Source of the DNA: Oceanospirillum linum
GTDB lineage: Bacteria > Pseudomonadota > Gammaproteobacteria > Pseudomonadales > Halomonadaceae
Assembly (NCBI RefSeq): GCF_900182785.1
Contig: NZ_FXTS01000005.1
Coordinates: 197,839-261,838 of the forward strand
DNA length: 64,000 nucleotides
Direction: 5' to 3'
The notes under the pieces are model-generated. The model saw nothing but the letters and a program-made list of their open reading frames with translations. It had not been told where the DNA came from and searched no databases. Within the stretch, counting starts at the first letter, position 1. Every line of letters starts with the position of its first letter. Positions 45,443-54,323 of this stretch are shown here, one piece after another. The position numbers were made by a program, and so were the translations under genes.

Positions 45443-46520
45443 ATGCCCTCTGCCACAAGGTTACCGGCTGCCACAAAGCCGGCCTCAACAGACAAGGCTT
45501 ATATTGCCAACCACTACATTCACGCCTGTATCACCGGTGCTCTGGCGCAGGGGGTTACAGTGCCCACATTACTCCGGCAGGCCGGAATTCCGTTGCACTG
45601 GTATCAGAAGCCGGATCAACTGATCACCGAGCAGCAGCTGAGCAATCTGATCAAGGCGGTCTGGCGGGAGACCCGGGATGAGTTTATGGGGTTAGCTCCG
45701 GCTCCCTGCAGAAAGGGGATTTTTGCCCTGATGGCGGAGCTGGCACAACAGGCGAAAACCCTGGGGGGGAATGCTGAGGCAGAGTGCCCGTTTCTACAGT
45801 ACCGTTTACCCCCATCTCGATATCGGCCTGGAGAGTGCACAGGTAACGGATTCCGGTCAGACACAGGTCTTCTACCGGCTACAGCTGTTGGGGAGCGATG
45901 GGGATCCCCATCACCTGTTGCAGGAGTTTCTTCTTCTCATGTGGCAGCGCTTTTCCAGCTGGCTGACCGGACAGCAGATCCCCTTCAGCCGGACATGCTT
46001 TGCCTACCCGCCTCCGGCCCACCGGCAGGAGTACCCGGCGATGTACACAGGAACCCTGGAGTTCACCGCCCCCTGCTGCGGGTTTTACCTTCACCCCCGT
46101 TATCTGCAACTGCCGATCGTGCGTAGTGAAGAGGAGCTGAAAGGCTTTCTGAAACAATCACCGGCCATGATTCTGCACCGACCGGATCAGGATACACGCC
46201 TGCAGACACGGATCAGGATGCTGCTCCAGCAGTTTGACTTTGATCAACTGCCAAATCTGGAGCAGGTCAGCGATAAACTGCATATCGCCCCCAGAACCCT
46301 GCGCCGGAAACTGACAGAAGAAGGGACCTCATTACGGGAGCTTAAGGAGCAGTTACGCAAAGAGTTTGCGATTAAGCTACTTCGGTCTGAACATCTCTCC
46401 ATCAACGAAGTGAGTGAGCGGGTAGGTTTTTCGGAAACGGCGGCCTTCTGTCGCGCCTTTAAACGCTGGACAGGATACTCACCTTCAAAGTGGCGCTCAC
46501 CGCCTTATCCTGAAAGTTAA
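45443..46520 (+). pseudogene. AraC-family regulator, interrupted by a frameshift in a G7 tract
   Basis: Two overlapping frames make one regulator of about 358 residues. The first (ATG 45443) encodes an Arabinose_bd-type domain (NHYIHACITGALAQGVTVPTLLRQAGIPLHWY...) to KTLGG, then shifts into junk. The second resumes GMLRQSARFYSTVYPHLDIGLES and runs through the C-terminal AraC HTH (LHIAPRTLRRKLTEEGTSLRELKEQLRKEFA, LSINEVSERVGFSETAAFCRAFKRWTGYSPS) to 46520. Removing one G from the G7 run at 45763-45769 joins them. It is divergent from the beta-oxidation operon and likely its activator. Whether the break is real, an assembly error, or variable is open. Confidence 0.85.
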
Positions 46521-46606
46521 ATCCACTCTGATGAAAAGACCAACGGAGCCGGAAAAGATAAAAACCAGCAGCATAGGCTGCTATACAGCAGCTCTTTGCG
46601 GAATAC

Positions 46607-47089
46607 TCAGTGGTGGTGGCCACCAATACCATGGGCATGACCATGGGCGATCTCTTCCGATGTTGCATCACGAACATCAGCGACGACCATATCAAAGGTC
46701 AGGGTTTTACCGGCCATCGGATGGTTGGTATCAACCGTGACCATAAACTTGCCAACCTTAATAACGGTAACCTGACGCTGCCCCTGCTCAGTCTGAACAA
46801 CCGCCATCATACCCGGTTTCCATCTCTTAGCTCCCATCAGATGCTTAACCGGCACACGCTGTTCACTGTTTTCACGGCGCACACCATAGGTTTCTTCCGG
46901 AGGCAGGGTAACCGTGAACTCACCCCCTGCTTCACGGCCTTCAAGTGCTTTCTCAACACCTGGCATCATATTCTTATGACCATGCAGATAAGCGACAGGA
47001 TCTGCCCCTACATTGCTTTCCAGAAGCTCACCAGCTTCATCTCTTAGTGTGTAGTAAAACTGAACCACTTTATCTTTTGAAATACCCAT
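46607..47089 (-). CDS. slyD: SlyD-like FKBP-type peptidyl-prolyl isomerase
   Basis: A 160-residue cis-trans prolyl isomerase and chaperone with an FKBP domain split by the insert-in-flap chaperone domain (PEETYGVRRENSEQRVPVKHLMGAKRWKPGMMAVVQTEQGQR). It ends in a histidine-rich tail HGHAHGIGGHHH that binds Ni/Zn, as in E. coli SlyD. The proline-binding residues of the FKBP core (YTLRDEAGELLESN, YLHGHKNMMPGVEKALEG) are intact. Start ATG 47089. It is followed by the AraC gene's tail, convergent. Confidence 0.93.
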   Translation of the reverse strand: MGISKDKVVQFYYTLRDEAGELLESNVGADPVAYLHGHKNMMPGVEKALEGREAGGEFTVTLPPEETYGVRRENSEQRVPVKHLMGAKRWKPGMMAVVQTEQGQRQVTVIKVGKFMVTVDTNHPMAGKTLTFDMVVADVRDATSEEIAHGHAHGIGGHHH

Positions 47090-47130
47090 TGCGATACCTT
47101 ACTGATCTTTAAAAAACTGACAAAAACGCA

Positions 47131-47157
47131 AAAAGCGAAGCCGTAGCTTCGCTTTTT
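47131..47157. terminator. Terminator after the cold-shock gene
   Basis: AAAAGCGAAGC-CGTA-GCTTCGCTTTT perfect hairpin with T5 on the plus side and T5 on the minus side. It lies about 70 nt past the cold-shock stop and before slyD. Confidence 0.85.
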
Positions 47158-47227
47158 GTTGATCTTAGCCTAACGAATTAAGCTTGAGATCCAGGCTTGA
47201 GCCCGTAATACCTAAGACAATAATGTC

Positions 47228-47434
47228 TTACAGTACAACGATTTCTTCAGCCTGTGGGCCTTTTTGGCCTTGAGTTACTTTGAACTCAACCTTTTGGCCT
47301 TCCAGCAAGGTTTTAAAACCGTTGCCAACGATCGCAGAGAAGTGTGCGAATACGTCTGGGCCACTTTCCTGCTCGATGAAGCCAAAACCTTTAGATTCGT
47401 TAAACCATTTAACAGTGCCAGTAACTTTAGACAT
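47228..47434 (-). CDS. CspA-family cold-shock protein
   Basis: A 68-residue OB-fold RNA chaperone. RNP1 KGFGFIEQ and RNP2 VFAHFS are intact, with the aromatic row W, F, F, H, F typical of CspA-type proteins. I chose ATG at 47434 (MSKVTGTVKWFN), preceded by AGGAATTTAATC; seven upstream codons in frame belong to the leader. A long A/T-rich leader runs back to the divergent HAD gene, common in cold-shock mRNAs. Whether it is cold-inducible is not shown. Confidence 0.94.
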   Translation of the reverse strand: MSKVTGTVKWFNESKGFGFIEQESGPDVFAHFSAIVGNGFKTLLEGQKVEFKVTQGQKGPQAEEIVVL

Positions 47435-47717
47435 GATTAAATTCCTGTCATACAAGAGTAATTTTTTTGCTTCAAAAATGAAGCGGTTTTGCTGGAAGTC
47501 GTGCTATTACTTATGGAAAACAGGACGAGGTACTTACTAAATTGAAGACATCGAAATGGTGCATAAATACAGACTTGCTTTCAGACAAAGTCATTATACA
47601 CAGATAGCCTCTTCTGTCTAAGATTATTTTGCAACGTGAAAAGGCTCTGTTTTACTGATATAACGTATTGAATTATCTGGCTTTCAGTCCAACTAAACTT
47701 TCGCAGGGCAGAACGGA
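47435..47717. promoter_or_regulatory. Divergent leader region of the cold-shock and HAD genes
   Basis: About 280 bp, A/T-rich, no gene. It should carry the cold-shock mRNA leader on the minus strand and the HAD promoter on the plus strand. I see no clear regulatory motif. Confidence 0.4.
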
Positions 47718-48305
47718 ATGAAAAATATTAAAGGTGTGATTTTTGATCTGGACGGGACGCTGGTATCTTCCTCTCTGGACTTCCAATGGCTACGTCAACA
47801 GGTGAACTGCCCTGATGAAGACGATATTCTGACGTTCACAGCACAGCTGCAGGACCCTTACCTTAAGGACAGGGCAAACAGTATTATTGAACAACATGAA
47901 CTGGATGATGCCCATCAGGCCAACTGGATACCCGGCGCCAAACTCTTCGTTGATTGTCTGAATCAGAATAACTATCCGATGGCGATTGTGACCCGCAACT
48001 TTCAGCAAGCCGCACAGATTAAAATCCGTAATAATGCTATGCCGATCACCCGCATTATCACCCGCGAAGAGGCTCCTGCAAAACCAGACCCCACGGCACT
48101 GTTAATGATCGCCACCGAGTGGCGCCTGAAACCGGAGCAGGTTATGTATGTTGGTGACTTTCGTTATGACGTTGAGGCCGCCAACAATGCCGGCATGCAC
48201 TCCTGTCTTTATGCCCCCGATGAGTTACCGGATTACGCCCATCAGGCCGACCAGGTGATCCGCCATTTTGATGAGCTGACAGCAACACTTAAGTCATTAA
48301 ATTAA
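47718..48305 (+). CDS. HAD-superfamily phosphatase
   Basis: A 195-residue haloacid dehalogenase-type phosphatase. Motif I DLDGT is at 10-14 (both aspartates present), motif II VTRN near 95, motif III lysine in AKPDP near 121 and motif IV GDFRYDVEAANNAG near 141. The helical cap (about 16-80) is that of the phosphoglycolate phosphatase/beta-phosphoglucomutase subfamily, but the substrate is not readable. The ATG at 47718 follows a weak GGAA. The 3' end overlaps that of the convergent rsuA by 17 bp. Confidence 0.88.
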   Translation: MKNIKGVIFDLDGTLVSSSLDFQWLRQQVNCPDEDDILTFTAQLQDPYLKDRANSIIEQHELDDAHQANWIPGAKLFVDCLNQNNYPMAIVTRNFQQAAQIKIRNNAMPITRIITREEAPAKPDPTALLMIATEWRLKPEQVMYVGDFRYDVEAANNAGMHSCLYAPDELPDYAHQADQVIRHFDELTATLKSLN

Positions 48306-49062
48306 TAGCCGCCGAGTAAGGGGCTCCCTCAGCGTTCAGATCCTCCAGTTCCTGCAACGTCAAGGCCCGCCACTGACCCGGTTTTAATGTCGGGTCAAGT
48401 TGCAGAGACCCCAGTGAGCTGCGGTGCAGCTTAACCACCTCATTGCGAAAATGACCAAACATCCGCTTAACCTGGTGGTAACGCCCTTCCGTCAGCCAGA
48501 CACGAGCGTGGTAATCATCAAGAATCTCCAACCGCGCCGGGCGCGTGGTGATGCCTTCATAATCGAACCAGATGCCCTGCTCAAAAACCGGCACATAATC
48601 CTTATTAACCGGACGCGCCAGCTCTACCTCGTAGCACTTCTCAACATCTTTGTCCGGCAGGGTCAGCACCGTTGACCAGTCGCCGTCATTGGTTAACAGC
48701 AGGAGCCCGGAGGTGTTCAGGTCTAACCGTCCCACATGATGCAGCTGAGCTTTATCAGGGTGGTCGATCAGATCGATCACGGTTTTGTGCTCGTCGTCGG
48801 TAACCGCCGTCACCACACCCACCGGTTTATACAGCATCAGATACAGCGCACGATTGCTCTGCAACAGCTCACCGTCCAGTTCAATACGGCTGAAAAAGTC
48901 GATGGGCTGACTGATGCTTTCTGCAGGTCTTCCGTTCACCCTAATCCGGCCTTGCGCCAATAACAGGCGTACCTGCTTTTTACTCACCGGATTTACCGGA
49001 TCACGCTCAAACAGGGTCTGGCTGATGAAACGATCAAGGCGGGCTTTTTTTGATGAACTCAT
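48289..49062 (-). CDS. rsuA: 16S rRNA pseudouridine-516 synthase RsuA
   Basis: A 257-residue pseudouridine synthase. An N-terminal S4 RNA-binding domain (RLDRFISQTLFE...IRVNGRPAES, about 8-55) precedes the catalytic domain with GRLDLNTSGLLLLTNDG (Asp near 114), KCYEVELARPV and EGRYHQVKRMFGHFRNEVVKLHRSSLG. This is the RsuA pattern; RluB/E/F are close relatives, so the exact target U516 is inferred. Start ATG 49062. It overlaps the 3' end of the HAD gene tail to tail. Confidence 0.87.
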   Translation of the reverse strand: MSSSKKARLDRFISQTLFERDPVNPVSKKQVRLLLAQGRIRVNGRPAESISQPIDFFSRIELDGELLQSNRALYLMLYKPVGVVTAVTDDEHKTVIDLIDHPDKAQLHHVGRLDLNTSGLLLLTNDGDWSTVLTLPDKDVEKCYEVELARPVNKDYVPVFEQGIWFDYEGITTRPARLEILDDYHARVWLTEGRYHQVKRMFGHFRNEVVKLHRSSLGSLQLDPTLKPGQWRALTLQELEDLNAEGAPYSAAINLMT

Positions 49063-49175
49063 AACAGAGGGCTATCACTATCAAAAAACGGTAAAAGAAC
49101 CACAGATTCGATATATGCTCATTGGCCTGGGTTAACGATCACTGCGGACAGAACAAGACGAACAACAGACCACAA

Positions 49176-49231
49176 CAAAAATGCCGGTCTGTTACGCACT
49201 GCCTTTTAGGACAGAGCAAACAAACCGGCAT
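49176..49231 (-). terminator. Terminator after the ABC-F gene
   Basis: ATGCCGGT (49181-49188) pairs with ACCGGCAT (49224-49231) over a long, partly paired loop; T5 follows on the minus strand. It lies downstream of ybiT. Confidence 0.7.
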
Positions 49232-49287
49232 CGGATCAGGGACTGATTAATCGTTTAAACGACAATCTGATTCCTGGCAATCACCTA

Positions 49288-50877
49288 TCAGTTAACACCC
49301 TGACTGGTCAGGTAGTCTTCGTAGGTGCCGTGGAAATCGACGATACCGGTTGGGGTAATCTCGATAATACGGGTTGCCAGTGACGATACAAACTCACGGT
49401 CGTGGGAGACAAACAGCAGTGTGCCTTCGTAGTTTTCCAGCGCCAGGTTCAACGACTCAATGGATTCCATATCCAGGTGGTTGGTGGGTTCATCCATCAA
49501 CAGAATGTTCGGGCGCTGCAGCATGATTTTACCGAACAGCATACGACCCTGTTCACCACCGGAGATCACCTTCACCGATTTATCAATATCTTTTTGCGAG
49601 AACAACAGACGACCCAGAGTGCCACGGATCACCTGCTCATCATCACCTTCCTGCCCCCACTGAGCCATCCAGTCCAGCAGTGTCTCATCCTGCTCAAAGT
49701 CACTGGCATGATCCTGAGCGTAATAACCGAGCTTGTGGTTTTCAGACCATTTCACCATACCTTTCGTTGGCTCCAGGTCCCCCACTAAGCATTTCAGCAG
49801 CGTGGACTTACCGATACCGTTCGGGCCGATAATCGCAATACGCTCTCCCACTTCCACCATCAGATTAAGACCGGAGAACAACTCCTCATCAAAGCTTTTC
49901 GCCAGTCCCTCCACTTCCAATGCTAAACGGTGCAGTTTCTTTTCCTGCTCAAAGCGGATAAACGGGTTCTGACGGCTTGAAGGCTTAATATCTTCCAGCT
50001 GGATCTTATCAATCTGCTTGGCCCGGGAGGTTGCCTGCTTGGACTTGGATGCGTTGGCCGAGAAACGACTAACGAAGGCTTTAAGGTCCGCAATCTGAGC
50101 TTTTTTCTTAGCGTTATCGGCCATCTGGCGCTCACGCACCTGAGTTGCCGCCGTCATATACTCATCGTACGTGCCGGGATACAGACGCAGTTCACCGTAG
50201 TCCAGATCCGCCATATGGGTACAGACACTGTTCAGAAAGTGACGATCGTGGGAGATGATAATCATGGTGCAGTTACGCTCGTTCAGAACGCCTTCCAGCC
50301 AACGGATGGTGTTAATATCCAAGTTGTTGGTGGGTTCGTCCAGCAGCATAATATCAGGGTCAGAGAACAGCACCTGTGCCAGTAGCACACGCAGTTTCCA
50401 GCCCGGCGCGATCTCGCTCATCGGGCCAAAATGTTGTTCAACAGGAATACCCACACCCAGCAGAAGTTCACCGGCACGGGATTCTGCGGTGTAGCCGTCC
50501 ATTTCCGCAAACTCGCCTTCCAGCTCACCGGCACGAATGCCGTCTTCTTCGGTCATTTCCGCTTTCGAGTAGATCCCATCACGCTCCTCTTTAACCGCCC
50601 AAAGCTCGGTATTACCCATGATGACAGTATCAACAACACTGTACTGCTCGTAAGCGAACTGGTCCTGCTTCAGTTTACCGATACGCTCATTGGGATCTTT
50701 GGATACATTGCCCGCTGTTGGCTCAAGATCACCACCCAAAATCTTCATAAAGGTGGATTTACCGCAACCATTGGCGCCGATCAGACCGTAACGGTTTCCC
50801 TCGCCAAATTTAACGGAAACGTTTTCAAATAACGGCTTTGCGCCGAACTGCATGGTGATATTAGCGGTAGTAAGCAA
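49288..50877 (-). CDS. ybiT: ABC-F family ATPase YbiT
   Basis: A 529-residue soluble protein with two ABC domains and no membrane part; ABC-F proteins act on ribosomes. First Walker A GANGCGKST (about 34-42) with a degenerate signature SEIAPGWKLR and Walker B IMLLDEPTNNLD; second Walker A GPNGIGKST (near 352), signature ISGGEQGRM and Walker B ILLMDEPTNHLD. The linker with basic coiled coil (KKKAQIADLKAFVSRF...) is the P-site tRNA interaction motif. Its APGWKLR signature identifies YbiT among E. coli EttA, Uup, YheS and YbiT. Role: translation factor under specific stress, from family knowledge. Confidence 0.92.
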   Translation of the reverse strand: MLTTANITMQFGAKPLFENVSVKFGEGNRYGLIGANGCGKSTFMKILGGDLEPTAGNVSKDPNERIGKLKQDQFAYEQYSVVDTVIMGNTELWAVKEERDGIYSKAEMTEEDGIRAGELEGEFAEMDGYTAESRAGELLLGVGIPVEQHFGPMSEIAPGWKLRVLLAQVLFSDPDIMLLDEPTNNLDINTIRWLEGVLNERNCTMIIISHDRHFLNSVCTHMADLDYGELRLYPGTYDEYMTAATQVRERQMADNAKKKAQIADLKAFVSRFSANASKSKQATSRAKQIDKIQLEDIKPSSRQNPFIRFEQEKKLHRLALEVEGLAKSFDEELFSGLNLMVEVGERIAIIGPNGIGKSTLLKCLVGDLEPTKGMVKWSENHKLGYYAQDHASDFEQDETLLDWMAQWGQEGDDEQVIRGTLGRLLFSQKDIDKSVKVISGGEQGRMLFGKIMLQRPNILLMDEPTNHLDMESIESLNLALENYEGTLLFVSHDREFVSSLATRIIEITPTGIVDFHGTYEDYLTSQGVN

Positions 50878-51177
50878 TGTAATAACCTGAGTTTGTTGAT
50901 TAATTATTCGGCCGGGCGGGAGGAAATCCTGTTTGTCCGCATCGGTAAAAGGCGCGTATTATGCCGCTTCTGCGTAACAGACGAAAGAGCATCACCAAAG
51001 ATAACCTCTGTTAGCTGTAAAACAGCAGCAACAAGACTGCCGAAACAGTAGAGCAGTACCACTGAACAGCTCATCAGAAGCTGAAATCGACGACAAGAGA
51101 CCACCCGTCAGCGGGTCTAAACCAAAGGCCAATATCCGGCTAACACCTTCACCCCTTGTCTGGAGCCTGAGACGGCT
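50878..51177. other. Divergent gap upstream of ybiT and a DMT gene
   Basis: 300 bp without a gene. It holds the two divergent promoters; I saw no specific operator or leader peptide. Confidence 0.4.
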
Positions 51178-52164
51178 ATGCGAGCTTTTCTCTCTTACTT
51201 ACTGCACCCCAATGCTCAACAAAACAACCAAAGCGGCCTGATCATTATGATTCTGGCTATGCTACTGGTGCCCACAGTGGATGTTCTGGCCAAAATTCTG
51301 ACCCAGTCCTTAGGGCCGGTTCAGGTCAGCTTCATCCGAACCCTGCTGCAGACTCTTCTGATCATGTTGATTCTGCTGCGAAGCCCCGCAGGATCAGGGT
51401 CACTCAGAAGATTAAATCTGGCCTTAAAGCTCAGATTAAGTATCGCAGGCGTTCTGATCAGCACTGCAATTACCTTTATGATGTGGTCTTTAAAGGAGCT
51501 TCCGGTCGCCAATGCTATCGCCCTCTTTTTTATCGAGCCTTTATTACTGATGGCTCTATCCGGGCTGATTCTGAAAGAGCGCACACCCTGGGTTCGTTAT
51601 CTGGCCGCTATTGTCGGCCTGATCGGAGCTATGGTGGTCATTCGCCCTAACTGGCAGCTGTATGGTTTCAGCGCTGTATTGCCGATGCTGGCAGCACTTT
51701 GTTATGCCCTGCACTTTATCGTAATCCGCAAATGCCGGGACCACCTGCAACCGCTGCAGATCCAGGCCGGAACCGGCATCGCTGGTATTCTCTTTCTTGG
51801 CTTACTGCTTATCGCTGGCAGCCATACGGAGGAAGCGGTACTGCACTGGAGTAGCCTGCAAAGCAATCATCTGCCTCTTTTGGCACTGCTGGGAGCCGTA
51901 TCCGCGGTAAGCTATCTGATGATTAATGTGGCCTTTCATCGTTCAGCAGCCAGTACCCTGGCCCCCTTTCAGTATCTGGAGATTGTAAGCGCAACTTTTT
52001 TAGGGTTTCTGGTGTTCAGTGAATACCCGGACAGCCTGACCCTGGTCGGTACCGGTATTATTCTTGGAGCCGGTTTGTTTGTCATTGCCCACGAGCAGAA
52101 AAGTAATCCGGCAAAAAAGTCTGTAATGGAAAGCCGTAGCAAGCTCAGAAATGTGGGCACCTGA
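51178..52164 (+). CDS. DMT superfamily transporter (EamA)
   Basis: A 328-residue permease with ten spans and two EamA repeats (VPTVDVLAKILTQSLGPVQVSFIRTLLQ and SAVSYLMINVAFHRSAASTLAPFQYLEIVSATFLGFLVF). The ATG at 51178 is preceded by GAGACGGCT. The polar C-terminal tail (HEQKSNPAKKSVMESRSK) is longer than usual. Substrate unknown. It is terminated by a strong hairpin 26 bp downstream. Confidence 0.88.
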   Translation: MRAFLSYLLHPNAQQNNQSGLIIMILAMLLVPTVDVLAKILTQSLGPVQVSFIRTLLQTLLIMLILLRSPAGSGSLRRLNLALKLRLSIAGVLISTAITFMMWSLKELPVANAIALFFIEPLLLMALSGLILKERTPWVRYLAAIVGLIGAMVVIRPNWQLYGFSAVLPMLAALCYALHFIVIRKCRDHLQPLQIQAGTGIAGILFLGLLLIAGSHTEEAVLHWSSLQSNHLPLLALLGAVSAVSYLMINVAFHRSAASTLAPFQYLEIVSATFLGFLVFSEYPDSLTLVGTGIILGAGLFVIAHEQKSNPAKKSVMESRSKLRNVGT

Positions 52165-52189
52165 GAGCAACGGTTGAGCTGAAAACAAA

Positions 52190-52215
52190 GAAGCCGCTTC
52201 ATAGGAAGCGGCTTC
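52190..52215. terminator. Bidirectional hairpin between a DMT gene and the TRAP operon
   Basis: GAAGCCGCTTC-ATAG-GAAGCGGCTTC, a perfect 11-bp stem between convergent genes; T-tracts are short on both sides. Confidence 0.7.
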
Positions 52216-52242
52216 TCACAGTGCTAAGCAGATAGCGGATAC

Positions 52243-53574
52243 TTACCCATCCATCACCATACCAGGTAACCAGAGTACGATATCCGGGAACACCATACAC
52301 AGGACCAGCACCATGACATTGATCAGCACAAAAGGGGTTACCGAGCGATAGATCTCCCCCATGCCGATACCCGCAGGTGCGATACCTTTCAGATAGAAGA
52401 GCGCAAAACCGTACGGCGGTGTCTGAACTGCAATCAGAATATTCAAAATCATCAGCACCCCAAACCAGATCGGATCATAGCCCAGGGATACCGCAATCGG
52501 TGTGAACAAAGGAGCACACATCAGAACGATAATAAACTCGTCGATGATAAAGCCCAGCAGCAGCATGATCAGCTGGAACATGATAATGATCATGATCGGC
52601 GGCATATCCAGGCCATTGGTAAAGTCCGCCACCATGTTCTGCACACCCATCAGCAGATGGAAGTTACTGAATACCGACGCCCCAAAGATGATCCACATCG
52701 CCACACTCACTAAGGTACCGGTTTGCAGGCCAGCAGAGCGGAACATATCCCACTTAAAGCGCTTAAACAGGATCGCCAGAACAATAGCACCCATCACCCC
52801 GATAGCGCCGGACTCTGTCGGCGTTGCAATACCGGTAATAATGCTACCCAGCACGGCTACAATCAGCAGCAACGAGAACAGACCATCACGAATCACACGG
52901 AAACGTTCACTGGGAGTATGGGGAACAAAATCTTCCTGCTGGGAATCGATGGGTGCTTTTTCCGGTTTCAGCCAGCAGCTGATCACCACGTAAGCCATTA
53001 GGCTGAACACCGTTAGAAGCGCGGGCATCATAGCCCCCAGGAACATCCGGCCCACCGAGTTCTGGGTTGATGCAGCAAACATAATCATAGGGATACTGGG
53101 CGGAATCAAAATCCCCAGACCACCACCGGCCATAATAACACCCAGAGCCAATCTGCGATCGTAACCTCGGTCCAGCATCGGCTTCAGGGCGATAGAGCCT
53201 GAGGTCATAATACCCGCACCGATAATCCCCACCATAGCGCCAATCATAGAGCAGACGCCGATCACGCTGATCGCCAGAGAACCGCGCACCTTCCCCACAA
53301 CCAGCTGACTGAAGTTAAACATCGCATCGCCAATGCCAGACTTAGTCAGTAATTGACCCATATAGATGTAGAGTGGAATAGCCAGCAGAATAAAGCTGAA
53401 ATAGGTCGACTCTATGGTTGAGGGGATAATATTGAACAGGCCATCCCCCCAAACCATATAGCCAATCCCCATGGCGATACCACCCAGCGCCAGGCCGACC
53501 TGGGCACCTAATGCAAAAAAGAAAAAAATACAGACCAGCAAAACGCCGGTTAATGCCTCAATACCCAGATCCAT
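52243..53574 (-). CDS. dctM: TRAP transporter large permease subunit (DctM)
   Basis: A 443-residue membrane protein, the ion-coupled permease of a TRAP carboxylate transporter. Twelve or so spans; typical marks are the N-terminal GIGYMVWGDGLF, AIPLYIYMGQLL, VGIIGAGIMTSGSIALKPML, GGGLGILIPPSIPMIMFAAST and PTESGAIGVMGAI, and the late MCAPLFTPIAVSLGYDPIWFGVL. It overlaps the DctQ stop by one base (TAATG), so it is coupled. The substrate is set by the DctP subunit. Confidence 0.95.
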   Translation of the reverse strand: MDLGIEALTGVLLVCIFFFFALGAQVGLALGGIAMGIGYMVWGDGLFNIIPSTIESTYFSFILLAIPLYIYMGQLLTKSGIGDAMFNFSQLVVGKVRGSLAISVIGVCSMIGAMVGIIGAGIMTSGSIALKPMLDRGYDRRLALGVIMAGGGLGILIPPSIPMIMFAASTQNSVGRMFLGAMMPALLTVFSLMAYVVISCWLKPEKAPIDSQQEDFVPHTPSERFRVIRDGLFSLLLIVAVLGSIITGIATPTESGAIGVMGAIVLAILFKRFKWDMFRSAGLQTGTLVSVAMWIIFGASVFSNFHLLMGVQNMVADFTNGLDMPPIMIIIMFQLIMLLLGFIIDEFIIVLMCAPLFTPIAVSLGYDPIWFGVLMILNILIAVQTPPYGFALFYLKGIAPAGIGMGEIYRSVTPFVLINVMVLVLCMVFPDIVLWLPGMVMDG

Positions 53575-54173
53575 TACTTCGCCGCCTCTGCTTTCTCGTC
53601 TTCATTCTTATCAGAGCTGTTCTCATCACGGTTATCCTCTGAGCCCGAATCTGTATCTTCGATCAATGGCTGCCCGGTAACCAGAAAGTAAAGCTCAGCC
53701 AACATATCCCGACCCAGTTGAGCAACAAACAAACCTGCAGCGACAATCATCATGATCCAGAAATGAAACATGGGTGGAGCCCACTCACTCTGACGGCGAT
53801 AGTCGTACTCCATCGCCTCCTCAAACTTTCCGAAGCAAAGCTTCATCACCAGAATCAGAAAGAAAATCCCCAACGACCAGGAGATAAGATTGAAAACAGC
53901 GCGGGATCTCTTAGAGACACGGAAATAAAGAATATCCACATTAATATGTACCCGCTGTTGCTGGGCGTAGGCACCACCTAAGGCCGCAATGTAGCCAAAA
54001 AGAAACAGTGACAGGTCAAAGGCCCAAATGGTCGGACTGTTCAGCACGTAACGGGAGAAAACCTCAAAGGCAACAACAAAGGCCAGAACCGGCATCAGAT
54101 AGGCCGCAGCTTTACCGCACAAGCGAACAATCAGATCCACCAGTCGGCACAGGTTTCTGAGGAATGCAGTCAT
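53574..54173 (-). CDS. dctQ: TRAP transporter small permease subunit (DctQ)
   Basis: A 199-residue protein with four membrane spans (LMPVLAFVVAFEVFSRYVLN, WAFDLSLFLFGYIAALGGAYA, SWSLGIFFLILVMKLCFG, MIVAAGLFVAQLG), as in DctQ. The C-terminal tail is unusually long and acidic (EDTDSGSEDNRDENSSDKNEDEKAEAAK), a charged disordered extension not normally needed. ATG at 54173. Between it and dctP lies a 150-bp spacer with two hairpins. Confidence 0.93.
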   Translation of the reverse strand: MTAFLRNLCRLVDLIVRLCGKAAAYLMPVLAFVVAFEVFSRYVLNSPTIWAFDLSLFLFGYIAALGGAYAQQQRVHINVDILYFRVSKRSRAVFNLISWSLGIFFLILVMKLCFGKFEEAMEYDYRRQSEWAPPMFHFWIMMIVAAGLFVAQLGRDMLAELYFLVTGQPLIEDTDSGSEDNRDENSSDKNEDEKAEAAK

Positions 54174-54233
54174 ACTTTTTACCTAATAAAAAGGCTTACC
54201 TAAAAGCGGTTTACCTAATAAACGGAGCACAAA

Positions 54234-54251
54234 GAGCGCCCGAAGGCGCTC
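54234..54251 (-). terminator. Intercistronic hairpin between dctP and dctQ
   Basis: GAGCGCC-CGAA-GGCGCTC perfect hairpin with only T3 after it on the minus strand: a partial terminator or 3' stabiliser for the dctP part of the message. Confidence 0.5.
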
Positions 54252-54270
54252 CCCAAGATGTGATATGTAT

Positions 54271-54316
54271 TAAAGCACCTGCAGGTCAGGTTAGCCTGCC
54301 ATAGTAAAGTGCTTTA
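54271..54316 (-). terminator. Second intercistronic inverted repeat near the dctP stop
   Basis: TAAAGCAC (54271-54278) and GTGCTTTA (54309-54316) form an 8-bp stem enclosing CAGG/CCTG, immediately after dctP on its strand. With the preceding hairpin it could make dctP more abundant than dctQM. Confidence 0.45.
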
Positions 54317-54323
54317 ATCAGAC

